From assembly GCA_903850275.1 (NCBI GenBank), contig CAINLH010000209.1:1-8208 (forward strand): a stretch of 8,208 nt of DNA. Reading direction: 5' to 3'. Made by a program: the position numbers and the translations under genes. The stretch is from an uncultured Acidimicrobium sp. GTDB lineage: Bacteria; Actinomycetota; Acidimicrobiia; Acidimicrobiales; Ilumatobacteraceae. The notes under the pieces were generated by a model, which saw only the letters and a program-made list of their open reading frames with translations, was not told the DNA's origin and did no database searches. Position 1 is the first letter of the stretch. The number at the start of each line of letters is the position of its first letter. Of the stretch, positions 1-6,579 are shown piece by piece.

Positions 1-1
1 C

Positions 2-1024
2 GTGGTTTCGCTGCTGCAGCGTTTAGGCATTGCGCATCTTGCCGACATCGCTGCAGTGCAACTCTCTGTGCTTACCGGGCGCTTTGGCCCTGTGGGCGAA
101 GAGTTGCATCGTTTGGCTCGCGGTATCGATCGCCATCCACCAGTCACTGTTGCGCCTCCGCCAGACCGCGCAAGTGTGCACCGATTTGAATTGCCAGTCG
201 AGGACATCAACACCGTTGTTTTTGCTGTGCGCATTGTCGCCGACGAGCTTGCTGCACACCTCGGCGCTCATGGCGCAAGTTGCGTTCGGTTGCACGTATG
301 TCTGCAAACCGATCACGGCGAGCAAAGCGAACGAGTGTGGTATCAACCGGAAGGCCTCACTGCCGTTGCAATGGCCGAGCGGGTTCGGTGGCAGATGGAG
401 GCCTGGGTGGCTACGCGAGGGGTAACCAGCGGAGTGGTGTTGGTGCGGCTTTCTCCAGTGGGGGTAAGGGCCAGAGAGGGGCGGCAGTTGGGTTTGTGGG
501 GCGGCAGTTCCGAGGCCGACGAGTGGGCGGCGCGGGCCGTAGAGCGCCTGGCGGCGTTGCTTGGCCCACACTCGGTACACGTTGCCGAATGGAAAGGTGG
601 CCGTGATGCCGGTGAGGTTTTTGTTCTTGCGCCAACAGCAGTGATTGACATGCAACGACGAAGCGAGTCTGTTGTAACCAACGAACAACAGTGGAGTGGT
701 GCACTGCCAACACCATCACCTTCATTGATTTACGCCGAACCGTTGCCTGCAATGGTTGTTGATGCCGAAAATAATGTGTTGCGTGTAAATGGACGACACG
801 AATTAAGCGCGCCACCGGCTTGCGTTGTTGTTGGTCGGCATCGGTACAGCGTTGTTTCGTGGGCTGGGCCATGGCCCGTAGAAGAGTGCTGGTGGGACCC
901 ACTGCGCCACCGTCGACTTGTGCGAATACAGCTTGTTTTGCAGGGGATTATTGCTGGAGGCCCGCAAGCCGTCTTGCTGGCATTGGAGCACGGCGAATGG
1001 TGGGTGTTAGGAAAATTTGGGTGA
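2..1024 (+). CDS. imuB: ImuB, catalytically inactive Y-family polymerase homologue (C-terminal part, 5' truncated)
   Basis: ImuB is the adaptor of the actinobacterial mutasome: it binds the beta sliding clamp and brings ImuA/ImuA' and DnaE2 to damaged DNA. The visible 340 residues lack the palm and fingers, which lie left of the window, so the GTG at the edge is almost certainly internal. Residues 1-45 look like the helix-hairpin-helix/thumb end of a Y-family polymerase (LLQRLGIAHLADIAAV, then LARGIDRHPP). Residues 60-160 fit the little-finger region. Residues 162-167 read QLGLWG, a clamp-binding motif very like the QLPLWG of Mycobacterium tuberculosis ImuB. The C-terminus (about 286-340) carries the WAGPWPVEECWWDP block and a WWVLGKFG ending, typical of actinobacterial ImuB. 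A Nudix gene follows after 36 bp and dnaE2 follows that, which supports the call. Any upstream imuA lies outside the window. Confidence 0.88.
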   Translation: MVSLLQRLGIAHLADIAAVQLSVLTGRFGPVGEELHRLARGIDRHPPVTVAPPPDRASVHRFELPVEDINTVVFAVRIVADELAAHLGAHGASCVRLHVCLQTDHGEQSERVWYQPEGLTAVAMAERVRWQMEAWVATRGVTSGVVLVRLSPVGVRAREGRQLGLWGGSSEADEWAARAVERLAALLGPHSVHVAEWKGGRDAGEVFVLAPTAVIDMQRRSESVVTNEQQWSGALPTPSPSLIYAEPLPAMVVDAENNVLRVNGRHELSAPPACVVVGRHRYSVVSWAGPWPVEECWWDPLRHRRLVRIQLVLQGIIAGGPQAVLLALEHGEWWVLGKFG

Positions 1025-1045
1025 ATTATTTTTACATACTGCCAG

Positions 1046-1051
1046 TAGATT
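1046..1051 (+). promoter_or_regulatory. Possible -10 element of the Nudix gene
   Basis: TAGATT fits the TANNNT actinobacterial -10 pattern and would place the transcript start around 1058, only three bases before the ATG at 1061. There is no Shine-Dalgarno sequence before that ATG, so a near-leaderless start would explain how it is translated. The match is weak and no clear -35 is seen. Read-through from imuB is equally possible. Confidence 0.3.
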
Positions 1052-1060
1052 TATGCCGCC

Positions 1061-1612
1061 ATGAATCTTCGGATGAAAAAGTCTGACTCGCAAATAGTGC
1101 AGGATCTCTTTGCACATTTTTCTGCCGCGATTCCGTGCGACATTCGCGAACGCGAATCGATTGCAAAGTTTTTGGAAATTGTTCCGACACTGACTTCGCC
1201 ATTCGACGAACATGCCGACCCAACGCACATCACTGGCTCGGCCATCGTGATTGGTAAGCGCGGTGTGGTGTTGCATTTACACAAACGTCTCAACTTGTGG
1301 TTGCAGCCAGGCGGTCATATCGACACCGAGGAAACACCTGCCGAAGGTGCACTGCGCGAAGCGAGGGAAGAAACTGGCCTCGATGTCAGTCATCCCTCAA
1401 GCGGCCCATGGCTTATGCACCTCGACGTGCATGCCGGCCCTCGGGGTCACACCCACCTCGACTTGCGCTACCTGTTGACGGCACCCGATGACGATCCATC
1501 GCCAGGGGCGGACGAAAGCCAAGAAGTGGCATGGTTTGGCTGGGATGAGGCCATAGAGATGGCGGATATTGGCCTTGCAGGAGCATTGAGGGCGGCCCGG
1601 CGCCTCGCTTAG
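1061..1612 (+). CDS. Nudix hydrolase
   Basis: Nudix enzymes hydrolyse nucleoside diphosphates linked to another group, X, such as oxidised dNTPs, NDP-sugars, dinucleoside polyphosphates or NADH. This 183-residue protein has a perfect Nudix box at residues 85-107: G, five residues, E91, seven residues, R99-E100, then E103-E104 and G106-L107. E103 and E104 are expected metal ligands. Before it come HITGSAIVI (56-64), a first beta-strand block, and LNLWLQPGGH (77-86), which presents the box. After it, DVHAGPRGHTHLDLRYLL (122-139) and ESQEVAWFGWDEA (152-164) complete the fold in the style of an actinobacterial subfamily. Substrate cannot be read from the sequence. The gene sits between imuB and dnaE2, 36 bp after the former. 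The start is ATG 1061; ATG 1073 is a possible alternative, and neither has a Shine-Dalgarno sequence. Confidence 0.9.
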   Translation: MNLRMKKSDSQIVQDLFAHFSAAIPCDIRERESIAKFLEIVPTLTSPFDEHADPTHITGSAIVIGKRGVVLHLHKRLNLWLQPGGHIDTEETPAEGALREAREETGLDVSHPSSGPWLMHLDVHAGPRGHTHLDLRYLLTAPDDDPSPGADESQEVAWFGWDEAIEMADIGLAGALRAARRLA

Positions 1613-1623
1613 CCCGCGTTAAT

Positions 1624-1639
1624 GCGAACATATGTTCGC
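1624..1639 (+). promoter_or_regulatory. LexA operator (SOS box) of dnaE2
   Basis: GCGAACATATGTTCGC is a perfect 16-bp palindrome. It contains the CGAAC-N4-GTTCG core of the SOS boxes bound by LexA in Actinobacteria and Bacillus. It starts 12 bp after the Nudix stop codon and ends one base before a TANNNT hexamer, so bound LexA would cover the space just upstream of the -10 and block RNA polymerase. Induction of dnaE2 after DNA damage through RecA-stimulated LexA cleavage is known in mycobacteria and is the natural inference here. Confidence 0.93.
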
Positions 1640-1645
1640 TACCCT
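1640..1645 (+). promoter_or_regulatory. -10 element of the dnaE2 SOS promoter
   Basis: TACCCT matches TANNNT and directly follows the LexA palindrome. If its last base is -7, transcription starts at 1652, one base before the in-frame GTG at 1653. This fits a leaderless or nearly leaderless mRNA. No convincing -35 hexamer is seen. Confidence 0.55.
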
Positions 1646-1652
1646 TCGGTGG

Positions 1653-4600
1653 GTGGAAAGTAATACCAAACAGGGGGATGTTCCCTACGCAGAGTTGCAC
1701 TGCCGATCCAATTTTTCGTTTCTGCAAGGTGCGTCGCACCCAGAGCAGTTAGTAGAGCAAGCACTTGCAGTCGGGTTGCGTGCACTTGCACTGACCGATC
1801 GCAACGGGCTGTACGGCATCGTGCGTTTCTCGGAAGCCGCACGAGCGCTTGGTTTGCCAACAGTGTTCGGCGCAGAGTTGCAGTGCGGTACCGCTGGCGA
1901 TGTGGTGGTGATTGCTCGCAACCCGGTTGGTTACTCGCAGTTGTCGTCTGCAATTAGTTCCGGACAGCTGGCGGGCAGCAAAGAGCACCCCGTATTTGGA
2001 GTAGAGCAACTCAGCGATTTTTGTGTTGGCAACTGGTGGGTGCTTACGGGCGGGCGAAGCGGGTTGGTATCGCGTGCGCTAACGGAGGATGGGCCGGCGG
2101 CAGCAGAACGGCAATTGCAACGACTTATTTCTTCGTTTGGGCGTCACAACGTTGTTGTCGAGCTGTGGGACCATGGCGACCCACTCGACTCGGTTCGCAA
2201 CGATGCGCTTGTTCGTTTGGCTCACCGCAACAATTTGTTCTGCGTAGCAACTAACGATGTGTTGTACGCAACGCCCGCGCATCATCGACTAGCCACGGCT
2301 GTTGCGGCAGTGCGCAATCGTTCCAGCCTTGACGACGTGGACATGATGTTGCCGCCTGCGGCCACTGCGTATCTGCGCAGCGGGGCTGAACAGCGCAGAC
2401 GATTTGGTCGATACCCGGGCGTTGTCGAGCGTTCTGCACAACTGGCGCAAGATGCCGCATTCGACTTGCGATTGGTGGCGCCGCGGCTGCCGCCTTTTCC
2501 GTGTCCCGAAGGAATGGATGAAATGTCGTACTTGCGCCAGTTGGTGCAGGTGGGGGCCACTCGCCGTTACGGCGCACGCCCCGCGGATGAAAACGAAGAC
2601 TTATCGCTACGGGCTCGAGCATGGAAAGTAATTGATCACGAGTTAAGCGTTATTGCGTCACTTGGTTTTGCTGGGTACTTCCTCGTGGTGTGGGACATCG
2701 TGCAGTTTTGTCAGCGGTCCAATATCTACTGTCAGGGCCGCGGTAGCGCTGCGAATAGCGCAGTGTGTTACTCGCTTGACATCACGCGCGCCGATGCTGT
2801 TTCGCTTGGCTTACTTTTCGAGCGGTTTCTTTCACCAGAACGAGATGGCCCGCCAGATATCGATATTGATATCGAGAGCGGTCGTCGCGAAGAGGTCATT
2901 CAGTACGTTTATCAAAGACACGGCCGACACCATGCGGCGCAAGTTGCAAACGTGATTACGTATCGAGCCCGCTCCGCCGTGCGAGACATGGCCCGCGCGC
3001 TTGGTTTTGCACCCGGCCAGCAAGATGCGTGGAGCAAACAAGTTGAAGCATGGGGCGCCCTTGAAGCCGGAACAGTTAGCAACGATCACAGCATTCCTCA
3101 GTCGGTGCTTGCGCTTGCGCAACAGGTGCAAGACGCACCACGACATCTGGGCATTCATTCGGGTGGAATGGTTATGTGCGATCGCCCGGTGACAGAAGTG
3201 TGTCCCGTCGAATGGGGGCGCATGGAGGGCAGAAGTGTGTTGCAGTGGGACAAAGACGACTGTGCGGCAGCCGGCTTAGTTAAGTTCGATTTGCTTGGTC
3301 TTGGAATGTTGACGGCATTGCATAAAGCGGTCGACTTGATTGCCGAGTTTCGTGGTGTGCAACTAGATCTCGCATCCATCCCGCAATCCGACGAGGTGTA
3401 CGCCATGTTGTGTCGCGCAGACACGGTTGGCGTTTTCCAAATCGAATCACGTGCTCAGATGGCCACTTTGCCACGGCTGAAGCCGCGCCGTTTTTACGAC
3501 CTTGTTGTGGAGGTTGCGCTCATTCGGCCGGGGCCCATTCAGGGTGGTTCGGTGCATCCGTACATTCGTCGGCGCAACGGACAAGAGCCCATCACATACC
3601 TGCATCCGCTACTTGAAAATGCGTTAGGAAAAACGTTGGGCGTCCCTTTGTTTCAGGAGCAACTGATGCAGATGGCTATTGACGTTGCCGGTTTTACGCC
3701 AGCCGAAGCAGACGAACTTCGTCAGGCAATGGGTTCAAAACGTTCACAGGCTCGAATGCAACGACTGGGCGAACGTCTTTACGCGGGCATGGCCGAGCGC
3801 GGAATACGTGGCGACATTGCCGATCAAATTTTTACAAAGATGTCGGCATTCGCAAGCTATGGCTTTCCCGAAAGCCACTCGGTGAGTTTTGCCTATTTGG
3901 TGTATTCGTCTGCGTACATCAAGTTGCACGAGCCGGCGGCATTTTGTGCAGCACTCATGAACTCGCAGCCGATGGGGTTTTGGTCGCCGCACTCGCTTTC
4001 ACAAGATGCTCGTCGTCATGGTGTGGCGGTGCTCACGCCCGACATCAATGCTTCACGTGCTGATGCAACGTTGGAGCCTTGCGAGAAATCCACCGGTGGT
4101 TTTGCTGTGCGAATGGGCGTTGGGTCGGTGCGCGGAATGAGCGCCTCGGTTGCGCAACGCATCGAGGCTGGTCGTCCATACGCAAGCATGGAGGACTTGG
4201 TTCGCCGTGTTCCGCAATTGCATATTGCTCAGTTGGAGGCTCTGGCAACAGCTGGCGTTTTTAATCAATCGTTCGGTCAACAGCGACGCGATGCATTATG
4301 GAGTGCGGGCGCAGTGATTCAATCTCGACCCGATCGATTGGCTGGCGTCACGACTGGTTCGGAAGCACCGCATTTGCCGGGAATGCAACCAGTCGAAGAA
4401 GCAATCGCCGACATCTGGGCCACGGGCGTTTCTCCAACGGGTCACCCAACCGAGTTTTTACGCACCGAACTGCAACGCATGGGCGTTGTGGTTGCGGCCG
4501 ACTTGCCATCGCGTGGTCAGGCCGGCGACGCAAAAGTGCTTGTTGCTGGCACAGTGACGCATCGTCAACGACCAATGACTGCGCAAGGTATCACCTTCAT

Positions 4601-4805
4601 CAACCTGGAAGATGAGACCGGTCTAATCAACGTGGTCTGTTCGGTTGGTTGTTGGACACGATATCGAAAAGCTGCGCGTGGAGCAGGCGCGCTGTTGGTC
4701 CGCGGTCGATTGGAAGTGGGTGATGGCGGCGTTATCAATGTTGTTGCAGAACACATTGCACCGTTGGCCGTGGGTGCCAAAGTAGCTGCCCGAAATTTTC
4801 GTTAA
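1653..4805 (+). CDS. dnaE2: Error-prone DNA polymerase III alpha subunit DnaE2 (ImuC)
   Basis: DnaE2 is the C-family polymerase that performs mutagenic translesion synthesis with ImuB after DNA damage. From GTG 1653 the protein has 1050 residues, normal for the family. In that numbering, residues 12-270 are a PHP domain opening YAELHCRSNFSFLQGASHP; the active HxH reads HCR, so PHP exonuclease activity is probably lost. The palm has GYFLVVWDIV (341-350), GRGSAANS (362-369), the acidic cluster PDIDIDIE (401-408) and the third catalytic Asp in KFDLLGLG (Asp 546). LGIHSGGMVM (499-508) is another family block. A helix-hairpin-helix region (about 845-870) and an OB-fold (about 960-1000) follow. The in-frame ATG at 1632 lies inside the LexA palindrome, so I prefer GTG 1653, which sits just after a -10 hexamer. 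Conservation begins only at the TAC at 1686, so either start leaves the enzyme intact. Its stop abuts the convergent DUF3039 stop. Confidence 0.96.
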   Translation: MESNTKQGDVPYAELHCRSNFSFLQGASHPEQLVEQALAVGLRALALTDRNGLYGIVRFSEAARALGLPTVFGAELQCGTAGDVVVIARNPVGYSQLSSAISSGQLAGSKEHPVFGVEQLSDFCVGNWWVLTGGRSGLVSRALTEDGPAAAERQLQRLISSFGRHNVVVELWDHGDPLDSVRNDALVRLAHRNNLFCVATNDVLYATPAHHRLATAVAAVRNRSSLDDVDMMLPPAATAYLRSGAEQRRRFGRYPGVVERSAQLAQDAAFDLRLVAPRLPPFPCPEGMDEMSYLRQLVQVGATRRYGARPADENEDLSLRARAWKVIDHELSVIASLGFAGYFLVVWDIVQFCQRSNIYCQGRGSAANSAVCYSLDITRADAVSLGLLFERFLSPERDGPPDIDIDIESGRREEVIQYVYQRHGRHHAAQVANVITYRARSAVRDMARALGFAPGQQDAWSKQVEAWGALEAGTVSNDHSIPQSVLALAQQVQDAPRHLGIHSGGMVMCDRPVTEVCPVEWGRMEGRSVLQWDKDDCAAAGLVKFDLLGLGMLTALHKAVDLIAEFRGVQLDLASIPQSDEVYAMLCRADTVGVFQIESRAQMATLPRLKPRRFYDLVVEVALIRPGPIQGGSVHPYIRRRNGQEPITYLHPLLENALGKTLGVPLFQEQLMQMAIDVAGFTPAEADELRQAMGSKRSQARMQRLGERLYAGMAERGIRGDIADQIFTKMSAFASYGFPESHSVSFAYLVYSSAYIKLHEPAAFCAALMNSQPMGFWSPHSLSQDARRHGVAVLTPDINASRADATLEPCEKSTGGFAVRMGVGSVRGMSASVAQRIEAGRPYASMEDLVRRVPQLHIAQLEALATAGVFNQSFGQQRRDALWSAGAVIQSRPDRLAGVTTGSEAPHLPGMQPVEEAIADIWATGVSPTGHPTEFLRTELQRMGVVVAADLPSRGQAGDAKVLVAGTVTHRQRPMTAQGITFINLEDETGLINVVCSVGCWTRYRKAARGAGALLVRGRLEVGDGGVINVVAEHIAPLAVGAKVAARNFR

Positions 4806-5099
4806 CTATTCGGAAGGGCGCTCGTTAAGGCCGTCGTTAAACATTCGGTATGTTTCGTAAATTTCTTTACATTTATCGCACAGCGGTAACTGCTTCGGGT
4901 CGCGAGACGGAATCCAGACATGTCCGCACAGGGCTTCGAGCGGGGTTCCATAAATCCGGGCTTCAAGAACTTTGCTGGCTGCATCCTCGCCGGGTTCAGT
5001 TTTCACAATGTGGGCCATGGCCGGTTCGGCCGTTTCCAATTCTTGTTCGGTATCAAGGCTTGGCGCTGGCCTGGTTTTTAACGGTGTGGGGGTGCTCAC
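4806..5099 (-). CDS. DUF3039 family protein, small zinc-ribbon-like
   Basis: This 97-residue soluble protein matches DUF3039, a family of unknown function confined essentially to Actinobacteria. The N-terminal 25 residues are polar, proline- and glutamate-rich and probably disordered. The conserved part runs from MAHIV (28-32) through GTPLEALCGHVWIPSRDP (51-68) to LCDKCKEIYETYR (73-85). Cys58, Cys74 and Cys77, perhaps with His30, could bind zinc, but this is inference. The GTG start at 5099 lies exactly where a leaderless transcript from TAGTGT (5111-5106) would begin. The gene diverges from the fmdB-like gene across 17 bp and converges on dnaE2 with no base between the two stop codons. Function is unknown. 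Confidence 0.85.
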   Translation of the reverse strand: MSTPTPLKTRPAPSLDTEQELETAEPAMAHIVKTEPGEDAASKVLEARIYGTPLEALCGHVWIPSRDPKQLPLCDKCKEIYETYRMFNDGLNERPSE

Positions 5100-5104
5100 G
5101 CTTC

Positions 5105-5111
5105 TACACTA
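5105..5111. promoter_or_regulatory. Symmetrical bidirectional leaderless promoter
   Basis: The heptamer TACACTA gives a -10 on both strands. On plus, TACACT (5105-5110) is followed by exactly six bases and ATG 5117. On minus, TAGTGT (5111-5106) is followed by exactly six bases and GTG 5099. In each case the predicted transcript start, with the last T at -7, is the first base of the start codon. AGGGG just before ATG 5117 is too close to serve as a Shine-Dalgarno sequence. The promoter function is inferred from spacing; no clear -35 was found. Confidence 0.7.
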
Positions 5112-5116
5112 GGGGC

Positions 5117-5332
5117 ATGCCTACCTATGAATTTCGTTGCAAGACATGTGATTCGGTTTTTGAGGAGCGACGTTCGATGTCGGAGGCAGACACTCCAGCA
5201 ACATGCCCCGATGGACATAACAATGCAGTTCGATTGCTTAGCGTGTTTGCCTCGGTTGGCGGCGCATCGGCACCGCAAAAAAGCATGCCGCGTGCCACGG
5301 GTGGTTGCGGCACAGGTTGCGGTTGCCACTAA
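5117..5332 (+). CDS. FmdB family zinc-ribbon regulatory protein
   Basis: This 71-residue protein is a typical actinobacterial FmdB/putative regulatory protein. It starts MPTYEFRCKTCDSVFEE, with C8-x2-C11 as the first half of a zinc ribbon. PATCPDGH (27-34) supplies Cys30 and perhaps His34 as the second half, where other lineages have CPxCG. Then comes the conserved VRLLSVFASVGG stretch and a Gly/Cys-rich tail, GGCGTGCGCH, with extra Cys residues common to this group. The family name comes from a gene near methylotrophic amidase operons; its real role, possibly nucleic acid or protein binding, is not established. ATG 5117 is chosen because it coincides with the predicted transcript start and the conserved MPTYE beginning. 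The gene's last 4 bp overlap the convergent RadC-like gene. Confidence 0.9.
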   Translation: MPTYEFRCKTCDSVFEERRSMSEADTPATCPDGHNNAVRLLSVFASVGGASAPQKSMPRATGGCGTGCGCH

Positions 5333-5733
5333 CGCCTACTTGGGCACGTAACAGCACCACTTGTTATCACGTACCAGTCGAGCGCGGAAATACCCGCGCG
5401 CCGACATGTTTCGCGCATGAATTGCCACTCGCTGTTATCGGAATCGACGTGTGCGGGCTGCGGTTTGACACTGGCAGCGATGATTGACGTAGCCACGTCT
5501 GTTGCGCTGCACATGCCGACTGCTTGATCGAGCACATTCGATAATGGTGTATCTAAGTCGAACGACAGAAGGCCAACGCCGCAGAACTGGGAGTCGAGCA
5601 TGATCACGAGCAGTTCGGGGCACAGTGGTCGACGAATGGCAAGTGAAAAAACAGCGAGTGCGTGTTGAGGTGTGGTGATGGGGTCGATGTGTGGTGACGG
5701 AACATAAACGGGTGCACGAAGGGTGCGTAACAT
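5329..5733 (-). CDS. Hypothetical protein resembling a degenerate RadC/JAB domain
   Basis: I do not recognise this 134-residue protein by a firm family name. Its layout resembles the JAB domain of RadC: a strand ending in Asp (ELLVIMLDSQFCGVG, 40-54, like RadC's FLD-x-x-N), a hydrophobic strand (ATSIIAASV, 81-89) where RadC has its HxHPSG metal site, then a helix (SEWQFMRETCRRAGI, 101-115) and ALDWYVIT (117-124), like RadC's LLDHxIIG. The metal-binding HxH is absent (AASVKPQ), so metalloprotease-like activity is not expected. There is no signal peptide or clear membrane segment. ATG 5733 is supported by GGAG five bases upstream; the open frame continues up to 5871 but then overlaps the rhomboid gene. 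It lies 50 bp downstream of the rhomboid gene and may share its transcript. The fold assignment is inference. Confidence 0.65.
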   Translation of the reverse strand: MLRTLRAPVYVPSPHIDPITTPQHALAVFSLAIRRPLCPELLVIMLDSQFCGVGLLSFDLDTPLSNVLDQAVGMCSATDVATSIIAASVKPQPAHVDSDNSEWQFMRETCRRAGISALDWYVITSGAVTCPSRR

Positions 5734-5738
5734 AATTT

Positions 5739-5742
5739 CTCC
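5739..5742 (-). promoter_or_regulatory. Ribosome binding site of the RadC-like gene
   Basis: On the minus strand, GGAGAAATT precedes ATG 5733, with GGAG five bases from the start codon. It is the only good Shine-Dalgarno sequence in the window and fixes the start of the gene. Its presence fits an internal gene of a longer transcript, in contrast to the leaderless promoter-proximal genes. Confidence 0.65.
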
Positions 5743-5783
5743 AAACGTGAAGATGAGCAGAATTGGAGGAAGTTGAAGCGAAG

Positions 5784-6575
5784 TTACAGCGAGGGTGTAA
5801 CGGCAATATAAATGGCGGCAAGACCAATGAGTGCGGGAATGACTGTCTGGCTCCAAGCGGGTAAACGCCATTGAGCGGGCGCAAGAATCACGGCGCCGCA
5901 GAGTGCGCCGGCGATTGCGCCGCCAAAGTGTCCACCGATTGACACGCCTGGAATTGCGATCGTGAATGCAATGTTGATGGCAAACGTCATGCCAAGGCCG
6001 GTGCGGAATGGGTTCGTTCCGCGCGCGCGCGTACCAACTACTGCTGCAGCCATTACGCCAAATACTGCGCCGGAAGCGCCACCGGTAAACGCATTTGGGC
6101 TGAGCAGTAATGCGCCTGCCGAGCCGCCGAGGAGTGAGACAAAATAAATCAGGCCAAACTTGCCCGGCCCTAAAAGCGGTTCAAGCATGCGGCCAAGTTG
6201 AAGCAACAGGAACATATTCATTGCGACGTGAAGAATCCCGAAATGCAAGAACCCCGATGAGATCAAGCGATACCACTCGCCGGCATCAATGAATTGACGC
6301 ATCAGCCCGAGCCTTGCCTCGTAGTCGGTTATTCCACCACGTGACGTTGCAGCAAACGAGTTGAGTATTCCCCACACATAGAGGCCAACATTCGTTGCGA
6401 TGATCGCATTGGTGAATGACATTTGGTTGGAGCGTCGCCGATTGGGGCCTGCCCATCGAGGAGTTGTTTGTTGTTGGCTCACGCGCTGGCGGCGTTGGAT
6501 GCGAGCAGACGGACGTCGTGTGGTGGCACGCGGAGGTGGCGGGGGAGGTGGAACGCTGGGAGGTGGCAGGTTCAC
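5784..6575 (-). CDS. Rhomboid family intramembrane serine protease
   Basis: Rhomboids cut transmembrane substrates within the membrane. This 263-residue protein has a cytoplasmic-type N-terminus of about 50 residues: a run of prolines at 4-15 (only Ser and Val interrupt it), then an Arg/Gln-rich stretch. A membrane core starts at about 54. Signature elements are HFGILHVAMN (111-120), the HxxxxHxxxN motif of TM2; GGASGAVFG (165-173), with catalytic Ser168; and GGHFGGAIAG (214-223), with catalytic His216. The Ser-His dyad is therefore intact. Hydrophobic segments at about 56-72, 105-127, 141-158, 164-181, 197-212, 216-233 and 243-260 suggest six or seven membrane passes. GTG 6575 begins 4 nt after the TAA of the fucose synthase-like gene, without a Shine-Dalgarno sequence, which suggests translational coupling. 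ATG 6422 (residue 52) would drop the proline-rich part but keep the protease. Substrate is unknown. Confidence 0.9.
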   Translation of the reverse strand: MNLPPPSVPPPPPPPRATTRRPSARIQRRQRVSQQQTTPRWAGPNRRRSNQMSFTNAIIATNVGLYVWGILNSFAATSRGGITDYEARLGLMRQFIDAGEWYRLISSGFLHFGILHVAMNMFLLLQLGRMLEPLLGPGKFGLIYFVSLLGGSAGALLLSPNAFTGGASGAVFGVMAAAVVGTRARGTNPFRTGLGMTFAINIAFTIAIPGVSIGGHFGGAIAGALCGAVILAPAQWRLPAWSQTVIPALIGLAAIYIAVTPSL

Positions 6576-6579
6576 GAAG

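Noticed and set aside
343..902. Long minus-strand open frames opposite imuB
   Set aside because: They show no recognisable motif and look like codon-bias shadows of the plus-strand gene.
1632..1652. ATG 1632 as the start of dnaE2
   Set aside because: It lies inside the LexA palindrome and upstream of the best -10, has no ribosome binding site, and adds seven residues outside the conserved region. It remains possible if transcription starts further upstream.
5112..5115. GGGG before ATG 5117 as a Shine-Dalgarno sequence
   Set aside because: Only one base separates it from the start codon, too close for ribosome binding.
4850..5116. N-terminal extension of the fmdB-like frame back to 4850
   Set aside because: It is antisense to the recognisable DUF3039 gene, and FmdB proteins begin with MPTYE.
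5734..5871. Longer form of the RadC-like gene starting at 5871
   Set aside because: It would overlap the 3' end of the rhomboid gene by nearly 90 bases, and a clear GGAG supports ATG 5733.
6526..6570. G/GT-rich low-complexity tract as a repeat or structural element
   Set aside because: It is explained by the proline codons of the rhomboid N-terminus on the other strand.
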